The position numbers and the translations under genes are program-made. Shown one piece after another: positions 52,159 to 63,117 of a DNA stretch of 64,000 bases (positions are counted from its first letter, which is position 1; every line of letters begins with the position of its first letter). The notes beneath the pieces were generated by a model that was given only the letters and a program-made list of their open reading frames with translations, had not been told where the DNA came from and searched no databases. The stretch comes from Symbiobacterium thermophilum IAM 14863 (GTDB lineage Bacteria; Bacillota; Sulfobacillia; Symbiobacteriales; Symbiobacteriaceae). Location: contig NC_006177.1 in the NCBI RefSeq assembly GCF_000009905.1, forward strand, positions 1,240,001 through 1,304,000, given 5' to 3'.

Positions 52159-52914
52159 TTGCTGCTGACCTTCCTGCTGAGCCTCTCGGACGGCACGGGT
52201 GAGCGGGGCCCCTCTCCCGCGGAACGGCTGCTAGGGCCGGCCAGGGCCGGCGACAAGGCCGCACGCGAAGAGCTGATCCGCGCCTACACACCGCTCGTCC
52301 TGCGGGTGGGCAGCCAGGTCACAGGCCGCTATCTCAGGGTCGGGCGGGACGAGGAGGTCTCGGTGGGTCTGATCGCCCTCAACGAAGCGATCGACAAGTT
52401 CGACCCGGAGCGGGGCAACGCGTTCATCCCCTTTGCGGAGATGGTGATCCGGCGGCGGCTGGTGGACTTTTACCGCCGGAACGCGGGCCGGGTGGAGGTT
52501 CCGCTCAGCGAGTTCACAACCGAAGATGACGCCGGCAACCCCCTGCAGGGGCTGGAGATGCAGGAGGCCATCGCCGCCCATCAGCGCCAGGTGGAGGCCG
52601 AGGAACGGAGGCAGGAGATCGCCCGTTACGCCCGCCGGCTGGCGGAGTTCGGCATCCGGTTCAGCGACCTCGTCGAGGCGTCGCCCAAGCACGTCGACGC
52701 CCGGGAACGGGCGATCGCCATTGCCCGCATGGTGGCCGAGGACCCGGCGCTCGCCGGGCACCTGCTCAGCCGCCGGGAGCTCCCCCTGAAGCAGCTGGAG
52801 CGGCGGGTGGAGGTCAGCCGCAAGACGCTGGAGCGACAGCGCAAGTACATCATCGCCGTCGCGCTGCTGCTCCTGGAGGACTTCGTCTACCTGCGAGGCT
52901 ACATCGCGGTATAG
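52159..52914 (+). CDS. sigI: RNA polymerase sigma factor SigI
   Basis: SigI-type sigma factor: GDKAAREELIRAYTPLVLRV at region 2, DEEVSVGLIALNEAIDKFDPERG, FIPFAEMVIRRRLVDFYRR, and the SigI-specific C-terminal domain (LPLKQLERRVEVSRKTLERQRKYIIAVALLL). TTG at 52159 is preferred because GAGAGGTGA lies five bases upstream; a GTG at 52150 overlaps that site. It is followed at once by its rsgI partner. The pair sits between ruvB and the SpoIID-like gene. Confidence 0.92.
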   Translation: MLLTFLLSLSDGTGERGPSPAERLLGPARAGDKAAREELIRAYTPLVLRVGSQVTGRYLRVGRDEEVSVGLIALNEAIDKFDPERGNAFIPFAEMVIRRRLVDFYRRNAGRVEVPLSEFTTEDDAGNPLQGLEMQEAIAAHQRQVEAEERRQEIARYARRLAEFGIRFSDLVEASPKHVDARERAIAIARMVAEDPALAGHLLSRRELPLKQLERRVEVSRKTLERQRKYIIAVALLLLEDFVYLRGYIAV

Positions 52915-52935
52915 ATGCACGAGGAGGCATCGCAT

Positions 52936-54699
52936 ATGCAGAAGGGCATTCTGCTGGAGGTGGAGGGGAAGACCGGGATCGTGCTCACCCCCACGGGCGA
53001 GTTCCGGCGCGTTCCCCTGCCTGCCGGAGACCCGGCGGTGGGCGATGAGATCCTCGTGCCCGCGCTGGATGCCGGGACCGGGCTGCGGCGATGGGCCCGG
53101 ATATGGGCGGCGGCAGCCGCCGCGGTGCTGCTGGCGGTTCTGGCGCCGGTCGGGTACTGGCACTGGAGCCTGGCCCAGCCGGCCGCGCTGGTCATGATCG
53201 ACATCAACCCGAGCATCCAGCTGACCGTGAACGGCCGCCGGCACGTGGTGGAGGCCGAGGGCCTGAACGCGGACGGCCAGGAGGTGCTGGATCAGATTGA
53301 GTGGCGCCGGCGGCCGGTCGAGGCGGTAACCCGGGCCATCGCGGCGCAGGCCATCCGGCTCGGGAAGCTGAACCCCGCCGCCGACGACAGCGCCGTCGTG
53401 GTGGCGGTGGCGCCGCTTGCCGGGACGGGCCGGTCCGCCGGGCTGACCCAGTCCATCGTGGAGCAGTCGCGCAGCGCCCTGCAGTTCGTGGTGGTTCAGG
53501 AGGCTGAGAGTCAGGGCGCCGCCCCGCTGGCCGGCGTCGCCGTCGTGCAGGCCACCCCCGACGAGGTGGAGGAGGCCCGCCGACAGGACCTGACGGTGCC
53601 CAGGCTGATCATCCTGGAGGAGGTGCAGGCCGACCATCCGGAGGTGACGGCGGACGCGATCCGCGACGTGCCGCCCGGCCAGTTCCTGAAGTCGCTGGGC
53701 ATCGACCCCGGCGAGGTGTTCAGCCGGGCCGAGCAGCGGCGGGCGCCGGCGCAGCCGGCCGCCACGCCGGCCGCGGCCGGGGACAGGGGCGTCCACGGGC
53801 GGGCTGACGACGGTCGGGAGGAGCGGCACAGCAACAGCTGGTGGAACCTCTGGACCGGCAACTCCGGCAAGGACAGCTCAGGCAAGGGTGACCGGGGGAA
53901 GGATAAGCCGGGCAAGGACAGCCCAGGCAAGGGGAATCCGGGCGCGGCCAACCCCGGCAAGAGCAACCCGGTCAAGGACGGCCCGGGCGCGGCCAACCCC
54001 GGCAAGAGCAACCCGGTCAAGGACGGCCCGGGCAAGGACAACCCGGGCAAGAGCAACCCAGGGAAGGATGGCCCGGGCAAGGACAACCCTGGCAAGAGCA
54101 ACCCAGGCAAGGACGGCCCGGGCGCGGCCAACCCCGGCAAGAGCAACCCAGGGAAGGATGGCCCAGGCAAGGACAACCCGGGCAAGAGCAACCCAGGGAA
54201 GGATGGCCCGGGCAAGGCCAACCCCGGCAAGAGCAACCCAGGGAAGGATGGCCCAGGCAAGGACAACCCGGGCAAGAGCAACCCAGGGAAGGATGGCCCG
54301 GGCAAGGACAACTCCGGCAAGAGCAACCCAGGGAAGGATGGCCCGGGCGCGGCCAACCCCGGCAAGAGCAACCCAGGGAAGGATGGCCCGGGCAAGGACA
54401 GCCCGGGCAATGGCGGCGCGCCCCAGGGTGACTCCAAGGGCAGCCGCCTCGATGACGGCCGGCCCGGTAACGCCGGCAAGGCGAACGCTGGCAAGGATGG
54501 CTCCGACAAGGGCGGCCCCGGCAAGAACGGCTCCGCCAACGGCCGTTCGGCGCGGGATGACGACGGAGGCGACCGGCCGGTCCAACCGGGGCAACCCCGA
54601 CCGGGGCAACCCGGCCCGGCAGCGGAACCGGCCGGGGCAGGGAAGCCAGGGCCGGCAATGCCCATCCGGGCAGAAGCGCACCGGTCCGGGGGACGATGA
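52936..54699 (+). CDS. rsgI: Anti-sigma-I factor RsgI with long Gly/Lys/Pro/Asn repeat tail
   Basis: The N-terminal about 50 residues form the cytoplasmic RsgI domain that binds SigI; then one membrane segment (about 55-75) and the conserved outer motif MIDINPSIQLTVN at about residue 88. The outer region runs to about 295, then from about 330 to 490 is a tandem repeat of units such as NPGKSNPGKDGPGKD, followed by another Gly/Pro-rich stretch. In clostridia the RsgI C-terminus senses polysaccharide; here the sensor is replaced by a collagen-like basic repeat. ATG 52936 has GAGGAGG upstream. Confidence 0.9.
   Translation: MQKGILLEVEGKTGIVLTPTGEFRRVPLPAGDPAVGDEILVPALDAGTGLRRWARIWAAAAAAVLLAVLAPVGYWHWSLAQPAALVMIDINPSIQLTVNGRRHVVEAEGLNADGQEVLDQIEWRRRPVEAVTRAIAAQAIRLGKLNPAADDSAVVVAVAPLAGTGRSAGLTQSIVEQSRSALQFVVVQEAESQGAAPLAGVAVVQATPDEVEEARRQDLTVPRLIILEEVQADHPEVTADAIRDVPPGQFLKSLGIDPGEVFSRAEQRRAPAQPAATPAAAGDRGVHGRADDGREERHSNSWWNLWTGNSGKDSSGKGDRGKDKPGKDSPGKGNPGAANPGKSNPVKDGPGAANPGKSNPVKDGPGKDNPGKSNPGKDGPGKDNPGKSNPGKDGPGAANPGKSNPGKDGPGKDNPGKSNPGKDGPGKANPGKSNPGKDGPGKDNPGKSNPGKDGPGKDNSGKSNPGKDGPGAANPGKSNPGKDGPGKDSPGNGGAPQGDSKGSRLDDGRPGNAGKANAGKDGSDKGGPGKNGSANGRSARDDDGGDRPVQPGQPRPGQPGPAAEPAGAGKPGPAMPIRAEAHRSGGR
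53925..54410 (+). repeat. 15-bp-based coding repeat in rsgI
   Basis: Repeats built of 15-base blocks such as AACCCGGGCAAGAGC, joined into 30- to 60-base units. The blocks differ mainly at wobble bases, and whole blocks (GCGGCC variants) are swapped between units. The frame is preserved throughout. Confidence 0.9.
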
Positions 54700-54752
54700 C
54701 CGGCCCGACCGGGGGGCCGGAACGGGCGCTCTGGCGCGGGACGAATGCGTGA

Positions 54753-54777
54753 GGGGGTCGGGCAGCCGACCCCCTTT
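54753..54777 (+). terminator. Terminator after rsgI
   Basis: GGGGGTCGG and CCGACCCCC form a 9-bp stem with loop GCAG, followed by TTTCTG. Confidence 0.85.
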
Positions 54778-54855
54778 CTGCGCCCGCAGGGAGGAGAACA
54801 TCTTTGATGGAGCGAACGATTGAGTCATAGATTTTCCCAACCTGAGGTAAAGGCG

Positions 54856-56529
54856 GTGGCCCCGTTGCGAGCCCGTTTCACCCTTGCCACGGCGTTGCTC
54901 ACGGCGCTCCTGCTGGTTCTGGTGACTCCCGTGCCGGGCGCGTGGTCGCGCATCGCCCTGGCTGAGACGGGGGACGAGGCCGTCCCGGCGCCGCCGGCGG
55001 ACTTCCCGGTGCGGGTCGGCCTGGCGTGGGGCCAGACGGCGGCGGAGATCGGCAGCACAGGCGGCCTCTGGATCGTCGCCGACGGCGGGGTCCTGGGGGA
55101 GGTGCCGGCCGGCGCCTCCGTGCGCGCCGTCCTCACCGGCGGCGGCCTGTTCGTGGAGCCCCTGCAGTCGTGGTTCGCCGGCCCTGTCCGGCTGGTGCCC
55201 TTCCCCGGCGGGTATATTAGCTTCCAGGGAAGGGCCTACCGCGGCGAGATCCAGCTGGTGGTCACGGCCAAGGGGCAGCTGTCCGTGGTGAACGTCGTCA
55301 ACCTGGAGGACTACCTCCTCTCCGTCGTCCCGGCGGAGATGGATCACCGCTGGCCGGAGGAGGCGCTCAAGGCCCAGGCGGTGGCCTCCCGCTCTTACGC
55401 CGTCGCCAACCTGGGGCGGTGGGCCGAGGACGGCTTCGACCTGCGCGCCACCGTCGACGACCAGGCTTACCTGGGCATCGCCCAGGAGAAGCCCGGCGCC
55501 ACCGCGGCGGTCCTGGCCACGGCCGGCGAGGTGATCACCTACCAGGGGCGCGTCGTTGCGGCCTACTACCACTCCTCTTCGGGCGGCCACACCGAGAACA
55601 ACGAGGATATCTGGACCGGGGGGTCGCCGCAGGGGTACCTGCGCGGGGTACCCGACTACGATGCCCTGCCGGAGAACCGGTACACTGCCTGGTCCAGCAC
55701 CTTCACGGTGGACGAGTTCAGCCAGCGGCTGGAGGCCGCCGGCTTCGGCGTGGGCCGGGTGACGGCGGTCACGCCGGGCCGTCCCGCGGCCAGTGGGAGG
55801 CCGGCTACCTGGGAGGTGGTCGGCACGGAGGGCTCCCGGACCCTGACCATGCAACAGATGCGCAGCGCCCTCGGACTGCCCGCGCCGCCCCGGCAGATCG
55901 CGCTGGCGGGGGCCGAGGGCCCCGTGTCCGTGGCGGACCCGGACGCCGATCCGGCGGTCGAGCCCGAGCCGGCGCCAGCGCCCGCACCGGCAACGGAATC
56001 TGAACCTCAGCCCGCACCGGATCCGGCGCCGGAGCAGGGGCCGAAGGCCGCTCCGGTGGCCGTGCTGGGGGCGGACGGCCTCGTCCGGGCCCGGCCGGTC
56101 GTCGGCAGCTACGCCCTGGGCGCGGGCGGCGTGGCGCAGCCGCTGGAGGGCCTCGCGGCGGTGGCCTCGGCCCACGGATATGTCGTCGTGGGCGCGGTGC
56201 CCCGGCCCGGCGCGACGGTGCCGTCGCGGGGCGACGCCCGCCCGCGGGAGCCCGAGCAGGGTGGCGCACCGACGCCGGCTCCGGCGCCCCAGCCCGAGCC
56301 CCAGCCCGAGCCCCAGCCCGAGCCACAGCCCGAGCCCCAGCCCGAGCCGCTGCCTGAGCCCCGACCGGCGCCGAAGGCCGAACCCGAGGCGATCGTGGTC
56401 AGCGGCAGCGGTCACGGCCATGGGGTCGGCATGTCCCAGTGGGGCGCGCACGGCATGGCCCTGCTGGGGAAGAGCTACATCGAGATCCTGACCCACTACT
56501 ATACCGGCACGAAGGTGGAGACCCGCTGA
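54856..56529 (+). CDS. SpoIID/LytB-domain protein with internal Pro/Glu-rich insert
   Basis: A secreted protein of about 557 residues with an N-terminal signal ([17 protein letters not shown]). The SpoIID domain is clear: [32 protein letters not shown] and [17 protein letters not shown]. The last motif [17 protein letters not shown] is at the very C-terminus, about 180 residues further on, separated by a long insert with two Pro/Glu-rich stretches ([11 protein letters not shown]). SpoIID is a lytic transglycosylase for spore engulfment; this may be a wall-acting relative. GTG at 54856 has GAGG eight bases upstream. Confidence 0.88.
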   Translation: MAPLRARFTLATALLTALLLVLVTPVPGAWSRIALAETGDEAVPAPPADFPVRVGLAWGQTAAEIGSTGGLWIVADGGVLGEVPAGASVRAVLTGGGLFVEPLQSWFAGPVRLVPFPGGYISFQGRAYRGEIQLVVTAKGQLSVVNVVNLEDYLLSVVPAEMDHRWPEEALKAQAVASRSYAVANLGRWAEDGFDLRATVDDQAYLGIAQEKPGATAAVLATAGEVITYQGRVVAAYYHSSSGGHTENNEDIWTGGSPQGYLRGVPDYDALPENRYTAWSSTFTVDEFSQRLEAAGFGVGRVTAVTPGRPAASGRPATWEVVGTEGSRTLTMQQMRSALGLPAPPRQIALAGAEGPVSVADPDADPAVEPEPAPAPAPATESEPQPAPDPAPEQGPKAAPVAVLGADGLVRARPVVGSYALGAGGVAQPLEGLAAVASAHGYVVVGAVPRPGATVPSRGDARPREPEQGGAPTPAPAPQPEPQPEPQPEPQPEPQPEPLPEPRPAPKAEPEAIVVSGSGHGHGVGMSQWGAHGMALLGKSYIEILTHYYTGTKVETR

Positions 56530-56530
56530 A

Positions 56531-58826
<2,296 letters not shown>

Positions 58827-58845
58827 CTGCAAGGGGGAGTCGAGA

Positions 58846-59328
58846 GTGGCCATTCAGTACCGCGCCGCGACCCGTGCCGACCTGAACGCGCTTCTGCCCC
58901 TGGTGGAGGCCTTCGCCCGGGAGCAGCAGAACCAGCTGGGCCTGTACTCGCTGGCCGAGGGGTTCATGCAGTTCGCCAAGACGGGCCTGGCCCAGGCCCT
59001 GGAGCATCCCGCAGCCGTGGTGATGATCGCGGAGGACGAAGGCCGGGGGGAGGGCCCGGTCGGCTACTGCGTCGGCAGCCTGCAGGAGCCGCCCGCCCTG
59101 TTCCGGCCCGAGCTGTACACCTACATCTCCGACCTGTACGTCCTGCCGGAGTACCGGCGCCGGGGCATCGGCACCGGCCTCGTCGAGCGGGTTCGGGGCT
59201 GGGGCTACCTGAAGGGCGCGTTCTCCGTCTCGATGATCGTGCCCACCGGCAGCGCCGCCGTGGGGTTGGGCGAGCGGGTCGGGATGCGGCCCATCCAGGT
59301 GCTGATGTACGCCTCCGGCCAGCGCTGA
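58846..59328 (+). CDS. GNAT-family N-acetyltransferase
   Basis: 160 residues with the GNAT acetyl-CoA loop in YVLPEYRRRGIGTGLVERV (R-R-x-G-I-G) preceded by the beta-strand YTYISDLYV. GTG at 58846 with AGGGGGAG upstream, 20 bp after tgt. Substrate unknown; position between tgt and yajC is probably just operon linkage. Confidence 0.85.
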   Translation: MAIQYRAATRADLNALLPLVEAFAREQQNQLGLYSLAEGFMQFAKTGLAQALEHPAAVVMIAEDEGRGEGPVGYCVGSLQEPPALFRPELYTYISDLYVLPEYRRRGIGTGLVERVRGWGYLKGAFSVSMIVPTGSAAVGLGERVGMRPIQVLMYASGQR

Positions 59329-59428
59329 GCCGGCGGGGTCTTCGACAGAATACCGGATGTGGCCGTTGGAAAATGTACAGGCACTCTGCGCACGTGGTAT
59401 AGTGAACCCATGACACAGCGAGGAGGAA

Positions 59429-59704
59429 ATGGCCTTGGACTTTCTTATGCAGTGGGGTCCCCTGATTCTGCTGTTCGTCCTGATGTACTTCATGATGATC
59501 CGCCCCCAGCAGCAGCAGCAGAAGAAGCGGCAGGAGATGCTGAACTCGCTCAAGGTCGGCGATGAGATCGTGACTATCGGCGGGTTGCACGGCGTGATCC
59601 AGGCGGTCGACGAAACCAACAACACCATCCGGGTCAAGGTCGCCTCCAACGTGGAGCTGACCTTCAACCGCAGCGCCGTCGGCACGGTCCGGCGCGAGAA
59701 GTGA
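59429..59704 (+). CDS. yajC: Preprotein translocase accessory protein YajC
   Basis: 91 residues with one N-terminal membrane helix (GPLILLFVLMYFMMI), the Gln-rich RPQQQQQKK and the conserved cytoplasmic KVGDEIVTIGGLHGVI. YajC associates with SecDF; secDF are not in the window. AGGAGGA precedes the ATG; a TATAGT -10 box is about 40 bp upstream. A strong terminator follows, so it is transcribed alone or with upstream genes. Confidence 0.95.
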   Translation: MALDFLMQWGPLILLFVLMYFMMIRPQQQQQKKRQEMLNSLKVGDEIVTIGGLHGVIQAVDETNNTIRVKVASNVELTFNRSAVGTVRREK

Positions 59705-59724
59705 CGGAACCCGAGGCGGACGAG

Positions 59725-59760
59725 ACCACCCGGCCTTCGACAGGGCCGGGTGGTTTCGTG
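59725..59760 (+). terminator. Terminator after yajC
   Basis: ACCACCCGGCC and GGCCGGGTGGT form a perfect 11-bp stem, followed by TTCGTGTT. Confidence 0.9.
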
Positions 59761-59931
59761 TTATCGCCAGTCAGTTCTAGATAGCGGAAAATTTCTGTTG
59801 ACTCGGCTCAGGGCCATACGGTAGAATGGGTGATGAAATCGACCGAAATAAGCGCTGGATGAGAAATGGGGATGTCGGATTTCTGTCGCAGAAAACGGTC
59901 GGGCGTCCAGGCGCGAACGGGAGGAGCGCCC

Positions 59932-60639
59932 ATGAGCTTGATGGTGCGGGAGCAGGCGTTCGCAGCCGTCCCCCAGGAGGTTGTGGTCGACCGCCTGCGG
60001 CCGCTTCTGAGCCCAAGGGAACTGGAAGTCGCGCAGCTCGCGCTGTCGGGGCTGCCCACGGCGGAGGTCGCGCGGCGGCTGTTCGTGACGGTGAACACGG
60101 TGAAGACCCACATCCGCCACATCTTGCGCAAGACCGGCACGGAGTCGCGGGCGGAGCTTGTCCGCAGGCTGCTCATGGAGGAAGAACTGGCCGCGGGCAA
60201 GCGGGATCCGGTGACCGGGTTCCTGCCCCGCACGGCTTTCCGCCGCCGGGCACTGGATCTCATGCGCAAGCACCGGGGGCAGGGGGTTTCGCTGATCTGG
60301 CTCGAGGCGCAGGGCAGGCAGCGGCTGTCGGTCGTGGAGCGGGTGGCGGCCGACCTGGCCGTAGCCGAGGCGCTGTCGGAAGCGGTCCGCGCGCCGGATC
60401 TGGCCTTCCGCTGGTCTGAGGACCAGTTCCTGGGGCTGCTGCCGGCCACGGACCGGGAGGTGGCCCGAACCGTCACGATGCGCCTCGGCCTGTGGTTGGG
60501 GGAGTGGGCCAGCGTCAGCGGCTGCGACCTGCTCTTCTCGCTGGCGTGTTCCAGTTCGCTGGAGGGGCTGACCTCGCCCGAAGCCCTGATGGAGGCGGCG
60601 GTACGCCGCTCCGGAGAAGTCCTGGAAGACATTGCGTAG
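59932..60639 (+). CDS. LuxR-type regulator with degenerate GGDEF-like C-terminus
   Basis: Residues about 25-75 are a GerE/LuxR helix-turn-helix (LSPRELEVAQLALSG, then NTVKTHIRHILRKTG). The rest starts DPVTGFLPRTAFRRRAL, which matches the D-x-L-T-G-L-x-N-R opening of GGDEF domains, but no GGDEF or similar active loop is seen later. It may be a nucleotide- or protein-sensing relic. ATG at 59932 follows GGGAGGAG; a start at 59866 would add 22 residues. No receiver domain. Target unknown. Confidence 0.75.
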   Translation: MSLMVREQAFAAVPQEVVVDRLRPLLSPRELEVAQLALSGLPTAEVARRLFVTVNTVKTHIRHILRKTGTESRAELVRRLLMEEELAAGKRDPVTGFLPRTAFRRRALDLMRKHRGQGVSLIWLEAQGRQRLSVVERVAADLAVAEALSEAVRAPDLAFRWSEDQFLGLLPATDREVARTVTMRLGLWLGEWASVSGCDLLFSLACSSSLEGLTSPEALMEAAVRRSGEVLEDIA

Positions 60640-60651
60640 CCGGGTGCTGGT

Positions 60652-61878
60652 TCACAGCACCCGGCTCGTCACTTCTTCGCCATGGCAGGTGTAGACGGTG
60701 TTTCGGCCGCCCTGCACCGTCTCCAGGTGGACGGGCCGGCGCCAGATGTGATGCACGTGACGCAGCGCGTGCGTCAGGTGGGTCACGTCCAGTTCCACTC
60801 CGTCGTAGCCGTGGCGCAGGTAGAGTTCGCCCCTCCCCTGGTAGTTGTCGTCCTCGGCGTAAATGTAGGGAAGCCCGCAGTTCTCCAGCTGGCGCAGGAG
60901 CAGGTCCCGCACGGCGGTCCAGTCGGTGGCCGCCACCTGCCACTGGCCGTTCTGCTGGGCGTAGACGTGGAGGTTCAACGCCTGGCACAGCTCAGGGGTG
61001 AGGTAGTTGCGGACCAGGGAGACGTCGGTCTCCAGGGTGCGCACCTCGAAGAGCCGTTCGCGGCCGTAACGGGCCTCGATGGACTCCAGCAGGTGGTAAC
61101 CCAGCCGGTAGGGGTTCAACTGGTGCGGATGGGGGGCGATCACGGCCGCGTGCATCCGGGCGAACTCCACGGCCTGGGCGGGGGGCAGGTCCAGCTCCCG
61201 CAGAAGGCGCACGTGCCAGAAGGTTGCCCAGCCTTCGTTGAGGATCTTGGTCTCCATCTGGGGGCGGAAGTAGAGCGCCTCCTCCCGCAGGCTGGCGAGG
61301 ATGTCCCGCTCCCAGTCCGCCAGCTCCGGGGCCCGTTCCAGCAGGAACAGGGGAAGGTCGCGCTGCGGCGCCGGGCGCGGCCCGGGGAACGGATCGATCT
61401 GCTCTGCGACCGCGAGGGCGGCGTCCAGGAAGCGTTCGACGGGCCCGCGGCCCAGCCTCTCCTCGTACCGGCGCACCCGCTCGGCGAAGGCGCTCATGGA
61501 GTGGAGCATCCGGCGGTTGGTGGACTGGAACCGCCAGTTGTGCTTGAAGAAGTCGGCGTGGGCCAGCACGTGGGCCGCCACCAGCGTGTTCTCCAGCAGG
61601 CTGTTGGACTCCAGCAGGAAGGCGTGGCACGGATCGGAGTTGATGACCAGCTCGTAGATCTTGGTCAGCCCCAGCTTCGCCTGGCTCTTCAACAGGTGGT
61701 AGGCCTTGCCGAAGGACCAGTGGGAGAACCGGGTGGGCATGCCGTAGGCGCCGAAGGTGTAGAGCACATCCGGCGGGCAGAGCTCGAACCGCAGGGGGAA
61801 GAAGTCCAGGCCCGCCGCCCGGGCCCGGCGGACCACCGCCTCAACCGCCTCCCCCAGCCTGTCCAGGTCGCAGGCCAC
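60652..61878 (-). CDS. spoVR: SpoVR-family protein
   Basis: 408 residues with the family strings GAYGMPTRFSHWSFGKAYHLLK, YELVINSDPCHAFLLE, NEGWATFWH and NPYRLGYHLLESIE. SpoVR affects spore cortex formation in Bacillus, and its relatives form an operon with prkA and yhbH across bacteria. Same arrangement here: it starts two bases after the yhbH stop. Third gene of the operon. Confidence 0.93.
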   Translation of the reverse strand: MACDLDRLGEAVEAVVRRARAAGLDFFPLRFELCPPDVLYTFGAYGMPTRFSHWSFGKAYHLLKSQAKLGLTKIYELVINSDPCHAFLLESNSLLENTLVAAHVLAHADFFKHNWRFQSTNRRMLHSMSAFAERVRRYEERLGRGPVERFLDAALAVAEQIDPFPGPRPAPQRDLPLFLLERAPELADWERDILASLREEALYFRPQMETKILNEGWATFWHVRLLRELDLPPAQAVEFARMHAAVIAPHPHQLNPYRLGYHLLESIEARYGRERLFEVRTLETDVSLVRNYLTPELCQALNLHVYAQQNGQWQVAATDWTAVRDLLLRQLENCGLPYIYAEDDNYQGRGELYLRHGYDGVELDVTHLTHALRHVHHIWRRPVHLETVQGGRNTVYTCHGEEVTSRVL

Positions 61879-61879
61879 G

Positions 61880-63067
61880 TCATCCGGCCCCCCTTTCGCC
61901 GGCGCCCGGCCGCGGGAAGAAGGCCCGCAAGGCCGCGTAGATCTCCGAGCGGTCCCGGATCAGGGCGGTGACGAAGCGCGGGTGGTCGATCTCCTCGCGG
62001 AACAGGGTGAGGAGCGTGTTGGGCTGGTAGTAGGGCATGGAGAGGTACTGGGGCTGCGTCTCGATCTGCCCGTAGCCCACCAGCGCGCAGCGTTCCAGCA
62101 GCTTCCGCAGCAGGGCCACCGCCCGGGGGTTGTCCGAGATGAGGTTGTCGCCGTCGGAGAAGTGGAAGGCGTAGAGGTTGTGCCGGTCGGGCGGGTACCG
62201 CCGGTCGATGAGCTGCAGGGCATACTCGTAGGCCGAGGAGCAGCGGGTGCCGCCGGATTCGCCCCGGGTGAAGAAAGACTCCTCGTCCATCTCCTTCGCC
62301 TCGGTGGTGTGGGCGACGAAGTGGAGCTTCACCCGCTCATACCGGGTGCGGAGGAAGCGGACCATCCAGTGGCAGAGGCTGCGGGCGATGTACTTCTCCC
62401 CCGTGCCCATGGAACCCGAGGTATCCATCATGATGATCAGCACGGCGCTGGCTCCGGGGATCTCGGCCTCATCCCAGGTCCGGAAGCGCAGGTCCTCCCG
62501 GCGGATCCCCGCCAGGGGCGGCCTTCCGGCCAGCCGGTTGCGCTTCATCGCTTCCAGCAAGGTGCGCTTCTTGTCGATATTGGCGTAGAGCCCCTGGCGC
62601 CGCACGTCCCGCCACTCGTGGTGCAGCACGGTCAGGTGGGGCTCCTGTTTGGGTTCGAGGTGGGGGAGGGAGAGCTCAGCGAAGAGCAGCTCCTCCAGCT
62701 CCTCCAGCGGCACGTCGGTCTCGAACCAGTCTTCGCCGGCCTCGTCGCCGGCGCCGCTGCCGCCGGCCGCCTCGGCTGCCCGGCCGGGCCGGCCGACGGG
62801 CTCACCGGGGCGGACGGGGCCGTCCGCCTCGCCCACCCGGGGCTGCTTCTGCCAGTCCAGCCGGAACCGGTACTCCCTCAGGACCCGGATCGGCAGCCGC
62901 ACCACCTTGCGGCCGTCGCTGGCGATAATGGCCTCGTCGCTCACGATGTCGGCCAGGTTGGCCCGGATGGCCTCCCGGATCCGCGCCTGGTGCCGCTCCT
63001 GGTCCATCTGCCCCTGGCGGTGCAGGGACCAGTCCTCCCGGGAGATGACAAACGGCAGGTCTGCCAT
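61880..63067 (-). CDS. yhbH: YhbH/YeaH family (DUF444) protein with VWA-like domain
   Basis: 395 residues. A VWA/MIDAS motif MMDTSGSMG (D-x-S-x-S) near residue 210 is followed by FVAHTTEAKEMDEE, FHFSDGDNL and GYGQIETQPQYLS. A central acidic/Gly-rich linker (about 90-110) is less conserved. It works with PrkA and SpoVR in stress or sporulation signalling, mechanism unclear. Middle gene of the operon, about 50 bp after prkA. Confidence 0.92.
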   Translation of the reverse strand: MADLPFVISREDWSLHRQGQMDQERHQARIREAIRANLADIVSDEAIIASDGRKVVRLPIRVLREYRFRLDWQKQPRVGEADGPVRPGEPVGRPGRAAEAAGGSGAGDEAGEDWFETDVPLEELEELLFAELSLPHLEPKQEPHLTVLHHEWRDVRRQGLYANIDKKRTLLEAMKRNRLAGRPPLAGIRREDLRFRTWDEAEIPGASAVLIIMMDTSGSMGTGEKYIARSLCHWMVRFLRTRYERVKLHFVAHTTEAKEMDEESFFTRGESGGTRCSSAYEYALQLIDRRYPPDRHNLYAFHFSDGDNLISDNPRAVALLRKLLERCALVGYGQIETQPQYLSMPYYQPNTLLTLFREEIDHPRFVTALIRDRSEIYAALRAFFPRPGAGERGAG

Positions 63068-63117
63068 CGCTCGCGCCTCCTCTGCGGCATGTTGCGTGCG
63101 CGGGGTCGCCCCTGTGG

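Noticed and set aside
53878-56496. 872-codon minus-strand frame over rsgI and the SpoIID-like gene
   Set aside because: It is the antisense shadow of the Gly/Pro-rich repeat and has no start signal or homology.
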